Below are positions 62,078 through 64,000 of a stretch of DNA of 64,000 bases, piece after piece. Every line of letters starts with the position of its first letter. Within the stretch, counting starts at the first letter, position 1. A program made the position numbers and the translations under genes. The stretch comes from Heyndrickxia oleronia (GTDB lineage Bacteria; Bacillota; Bacilli; Bacillales; Bacillaceae_C). The stretch lies in NCBI RefSeq assembly GCF_017809215.1, contig NZ_CP065424.1, positions 4,130,001 to 4,194,000 on the forward strand. Reading direction: 5' to 3'. The notes beneath the pieces are model-generated. The model made no database searches. It worked only from the letters and a program-made list of their open reading frames with translations, and was not told where the DNA came from.

Positions 62078-62497
62078 TTACTTTACTATAATAACCGGGC
62101 AAGGAGCCGAATGAGCTACCTTATGGCTTACGCTCCCTAGCAACGCTTCTTGAATAAACCCTTTTCCTTTGTTCCCCATTACAATCACATCATACTTATG
62201 CTCCTTCGCATAGGATGTAATCAGGTTTGCTGGGTCGCCATGAAAAGTATGTGTTTCAAAAGGAATATTAGCATCTGTCAGGAATTGAACAGCTGGAGTT
62301 AAAATTTCACGATTTTCTTCATCCATTAACTCAGACAAATTAATGTTATAAAGAGGTTCCTGCAATGGTAAATCTTTATTAATATGCAAAATAGTTACCT
62401 TTTCAGATCCTAGTGCTTTCGCTAATTCCGCAGAATGTTGTAAAGCATTTACAGAAGGCGTAGATCCGTCCATTGCTACTAATATTTTTTTATACAT
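62078..62497 (-). CDS. Universal stress protein (UspA family)
   Basis: 139 residues from ATG 62497 behind GAAGGGAAG. ATP-binding motif GNKGKGFIQEALLGSVSHKV (G-x2-G-x9-G-S/T, about 108-127) and start KKILVAMDGSTPSVNAL. Second gene of the MFS operon (37 bases after its stop), the common pairing of Usp with transporters in bacilli. Role: stress and energy signalling, details unknown. Confidence 0.92.
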   Translation of the reverse strand: MYKKILVAMDGSTPSVNALQHSAELAKALGSEKVTILHINKDLPLQEPLYNINLSELMDEENREILTPAVQFLTDANIPFETHTFHGDPANLITSYAKEHKYDVIVMGNKGKGFIQEALLGSVSHKVAHSAPCPVIIVK

Positions 62498-62534
62498 ATG
62501 ATCGCTTCCCTTCAATCATCTATCACCATACTTC

Positions 62535-63725
62535 TTAATGAGTCACTTTGTCGACATGTGCAAGGTGTTTACGTCCAGTAGCTACGACTAGCATGGCTAA
62601 CAAGACAAAGATAGCACCAGTAATAAAAGGAATGTGTGGAGTATAGGTTTCAGCAAGCTTGTTTGCTAACCACGGTCCAACACCACCGCCTAGAAAACGA
62701 ACAAAGCTATATGCAGCAGATGCAATTGAACGTTCAACCGGAGCTACCTCCATTACAGCTGTTGTAATCAATGTGTTATTCGTACCAAGGAATAATCCAG
62801 CTATTATTACGGCTACAATAATTGCCGTGCTTGAATCTGTCCATATTCCCATAGCTAAAAGTGTTAATGCAAAGAGCGTTAGCATCGTACACATAGATTT
62901 GATGGTTCCAAATTTTGCTTGAATTTTCGGAGCAACAAACACGGAAGTAAATGCTAAACAAAGTCCCCAACCAAGGAAAACATAGCCTAAACCATGTTCA
63001 TCTAATCCCATAACAAATGGTGCGTATGCCATCAATGTAAAAAATCCAATATTGTAAAGGAATGCTGTTAATCCAAGTCTAAATAATCCTGGAAATTTTA
63101 ACGCTTTAATTGGATCCAAGACAGAACTTTTTGTTTTTGATTTAGCTACTTTAGGCATTTTTAATAATAATGCTAAAAAGGCAATAATCATAAGTACACT
63201 TACACCATAAAATGGACCACGCCAAGAAATGGATCCTAATTCACCACCAAGCAATGGACCAACTGAGATCCCGAGTCCAATTGCCGCTTCATAAAGGATA
63301 ATTGCTTTTGCCGTTCCACCGACTGATAATCCAACAATAGCAGATAGGGCCGTAGCAATAAATAATGCATTTCCAAGACCCCAACCACCACGGAAGCCTA
63401 CAACACCCCATATTCCATTGGATGAGCCTGCAAGAGCGGAGAAAATAATAATAAATAAAATTCCTATTAATAATGTCCACTTAATACCAATTCTACTAGA
63501 AACTACTCCAGTAATTAACATCGCAATACCAGTAATCAAATTATAACTAGTAAATAACAATGATACCTGACTAGGGGTAGCATGAAGCTTTTCTGCAATG
63601 GCAGGTAATATCGGATCAACTAAACCTAATCCCATGAAAGAAATAATCGTTGCAAAAAAGATTACCCATATGACAAGTGGCTGTTTCGCCGACTGATTAT
63701 GAGCTTTCAGCGCTTCTTCTGACAT
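62535..63725 (-). CDS. MFS efflux transporter, 12 segments (DHA1-like)
   Basis: 396 residues behind AAAGGAGTTTTGAG. Twelve hydrophobic segments. Motif A-like GVVSSRIGI (about 76-84) and motif C-like GISVGPLLGGELG (about 151-163) are typical of drug:proton antiporters of the DHA1 group. Substrate unknown. First gene of the operon; sigma-A-type promoter at 63862-63890. Confidence 0.88.
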   Translation of the reverse strand: MSEEALKAHNQSAKQPLVIWVIFFATIISFMGLGLVDPILPAIAEKLHATPSQVSLLFTSYNLITGIAMLITGVVSSRIGIKWTLLIGILFIIIFSALAGSSNGIWGVVGFRGGWGLGNALFIATALSAIVGLSVGGTAKAIILYEAAIGLGISVGPLLGGELGSISWRGPFYGVSVLMIIAFLALLLKMPKVAKSKTKSSVLDPIKALKFPGLFRLGLTAFLYNIGFFTLMAYAPFVMGLDEHGLGYVFLGWGLCLAFTSVFVAPKIQAKFGTIKSMCTMLTLFALTLLAMGIWTDSSTAIIVAVIIAGLFLGTNNTLITTAVMEVAPVERSIASAAYSFVRFLGGGVGPWLANKLAETYTPHIPFITGAIFVLLAMLVVATGRKHLAHVDKVTH

Positions 63726-63861
63726 ACCTCAAAACTCCTTTATATAATTTTTAAAATGAAAATAAAAAATGAAAACAGTAATGGTCGAGAAATCTTTTAA
63801 GCAACCAGTACATATTTTCACACAAAATAAAGAATAAAATTCCTATTAATCTTCCTAACTA

Positions 63862-63890
63862 AGTATATTACTTTATAACGTTTACGTCAA
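63862..63890 (-). promoter_or_regulatory. Promoter of the MFS-UspA operon
   Basis: TTGACG (63885-63890) and TATACT (63862-63867) with 17 bases between. The -35 overlaps AACGTTGACGTAAACGTT, a dyad with AACGTT at both ends that may bind a regulator. Confidence 0.6.
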
Positions 63891-64000
63891 CGTTAACTTT
63901 GTAAAAATGATGATATATATGATATTTTTAACATGCAGGGATTTAGGGATTAAGAGAAATCATGATGTATAATGATATTAAGTATATTTTTTATAAGCTC

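Overview
The window is low-GC Gram-positive DNA from a member of the Bacillaceae. The evidence is strong AGGAGG-type ribosome binding sites, frequent TTG/GTG starts, many Rho-independent hairpins, and families typical of Bacillus accessory DNA (YunG, DUF6980, several DinB proteins, PadR/HAAS modules, ArsR-SRPBCC, RPH, YhgE/Pip). No rRNA, tRNA or core housekeeping block was found, so the genus cannot be fixed. Most genes lie on the minus strand as single genes or short operons separated by A/T-rich spacers, many of which carry a recurrent hairpin with a poly-T tail.

Layout: 0-8 kb holds a DinB protein cut by the window edge, small hypotheticals, a methyltransferase, an APH-fold phosphotransferase, an ECF-type sigma factor and a VOC protein. 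8.5-11.9 kb is the most striking part. A Cfr-type 23S rRNA A2503 methyltransferase, with the catalytic cysteines at the same residue numbers as staphylococcal Cfr, is followed on the same strand by an Lsa/VmlR-type ABC-F ribosome-protection protein. Each has its own leader: a 48-codon leader ORF plus terminator/antiterminator before cfr, and a 4-codon leader ORF plus a 1:2 / 2:3 / 3:4 attenuator before the ABC-F gene. 12-22 kb has GNAT, DinB, aldo/keto reductase, APH, a TetR-DUF2269-DoxX operon and two PadR modules, one with five tandem copies of an operator dyad. 22-30 kb has a rifampicin phosphotransferase, a 32-codon gene ending inside its own terminator, a manganese catalase behind a sigma-B-like promoter and a Fur-box reductase.

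30-48 kb contains a more GC-rich VOC/WYL-regulator pair, an ArsR-SRPBCC-hydrolase operon with a probably leaderless first gene, an RlmA-type rRNA methyltransferase, a blasticidin-S-deaminase-like protein, a CPBP protease, two Nudix hydrolases, a small holin-like toxin gene, a second UPP-synthase-like prenyltransferase and several hypotheticals. An intact IS3-family element lies at 48105-49560. 50-64 kb carries LysR, DinB, YhgE-PadR, DUF2975-XRE-DUF817, a beta-lactamase-fold hydrolase, a large secreted subtilase and an MFS-UspA operon.

Two themes run through the window. First, many genes belong to antibiotic-resistance or self-protection families (Cfr, ABC-F, RPH, RlmA, Bsr-like, two APH-fold proteins). 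Second, several small genes are broken, five of them by loss of one base in an A/T run. That pattern should be checked against reads before it is called biological decay.
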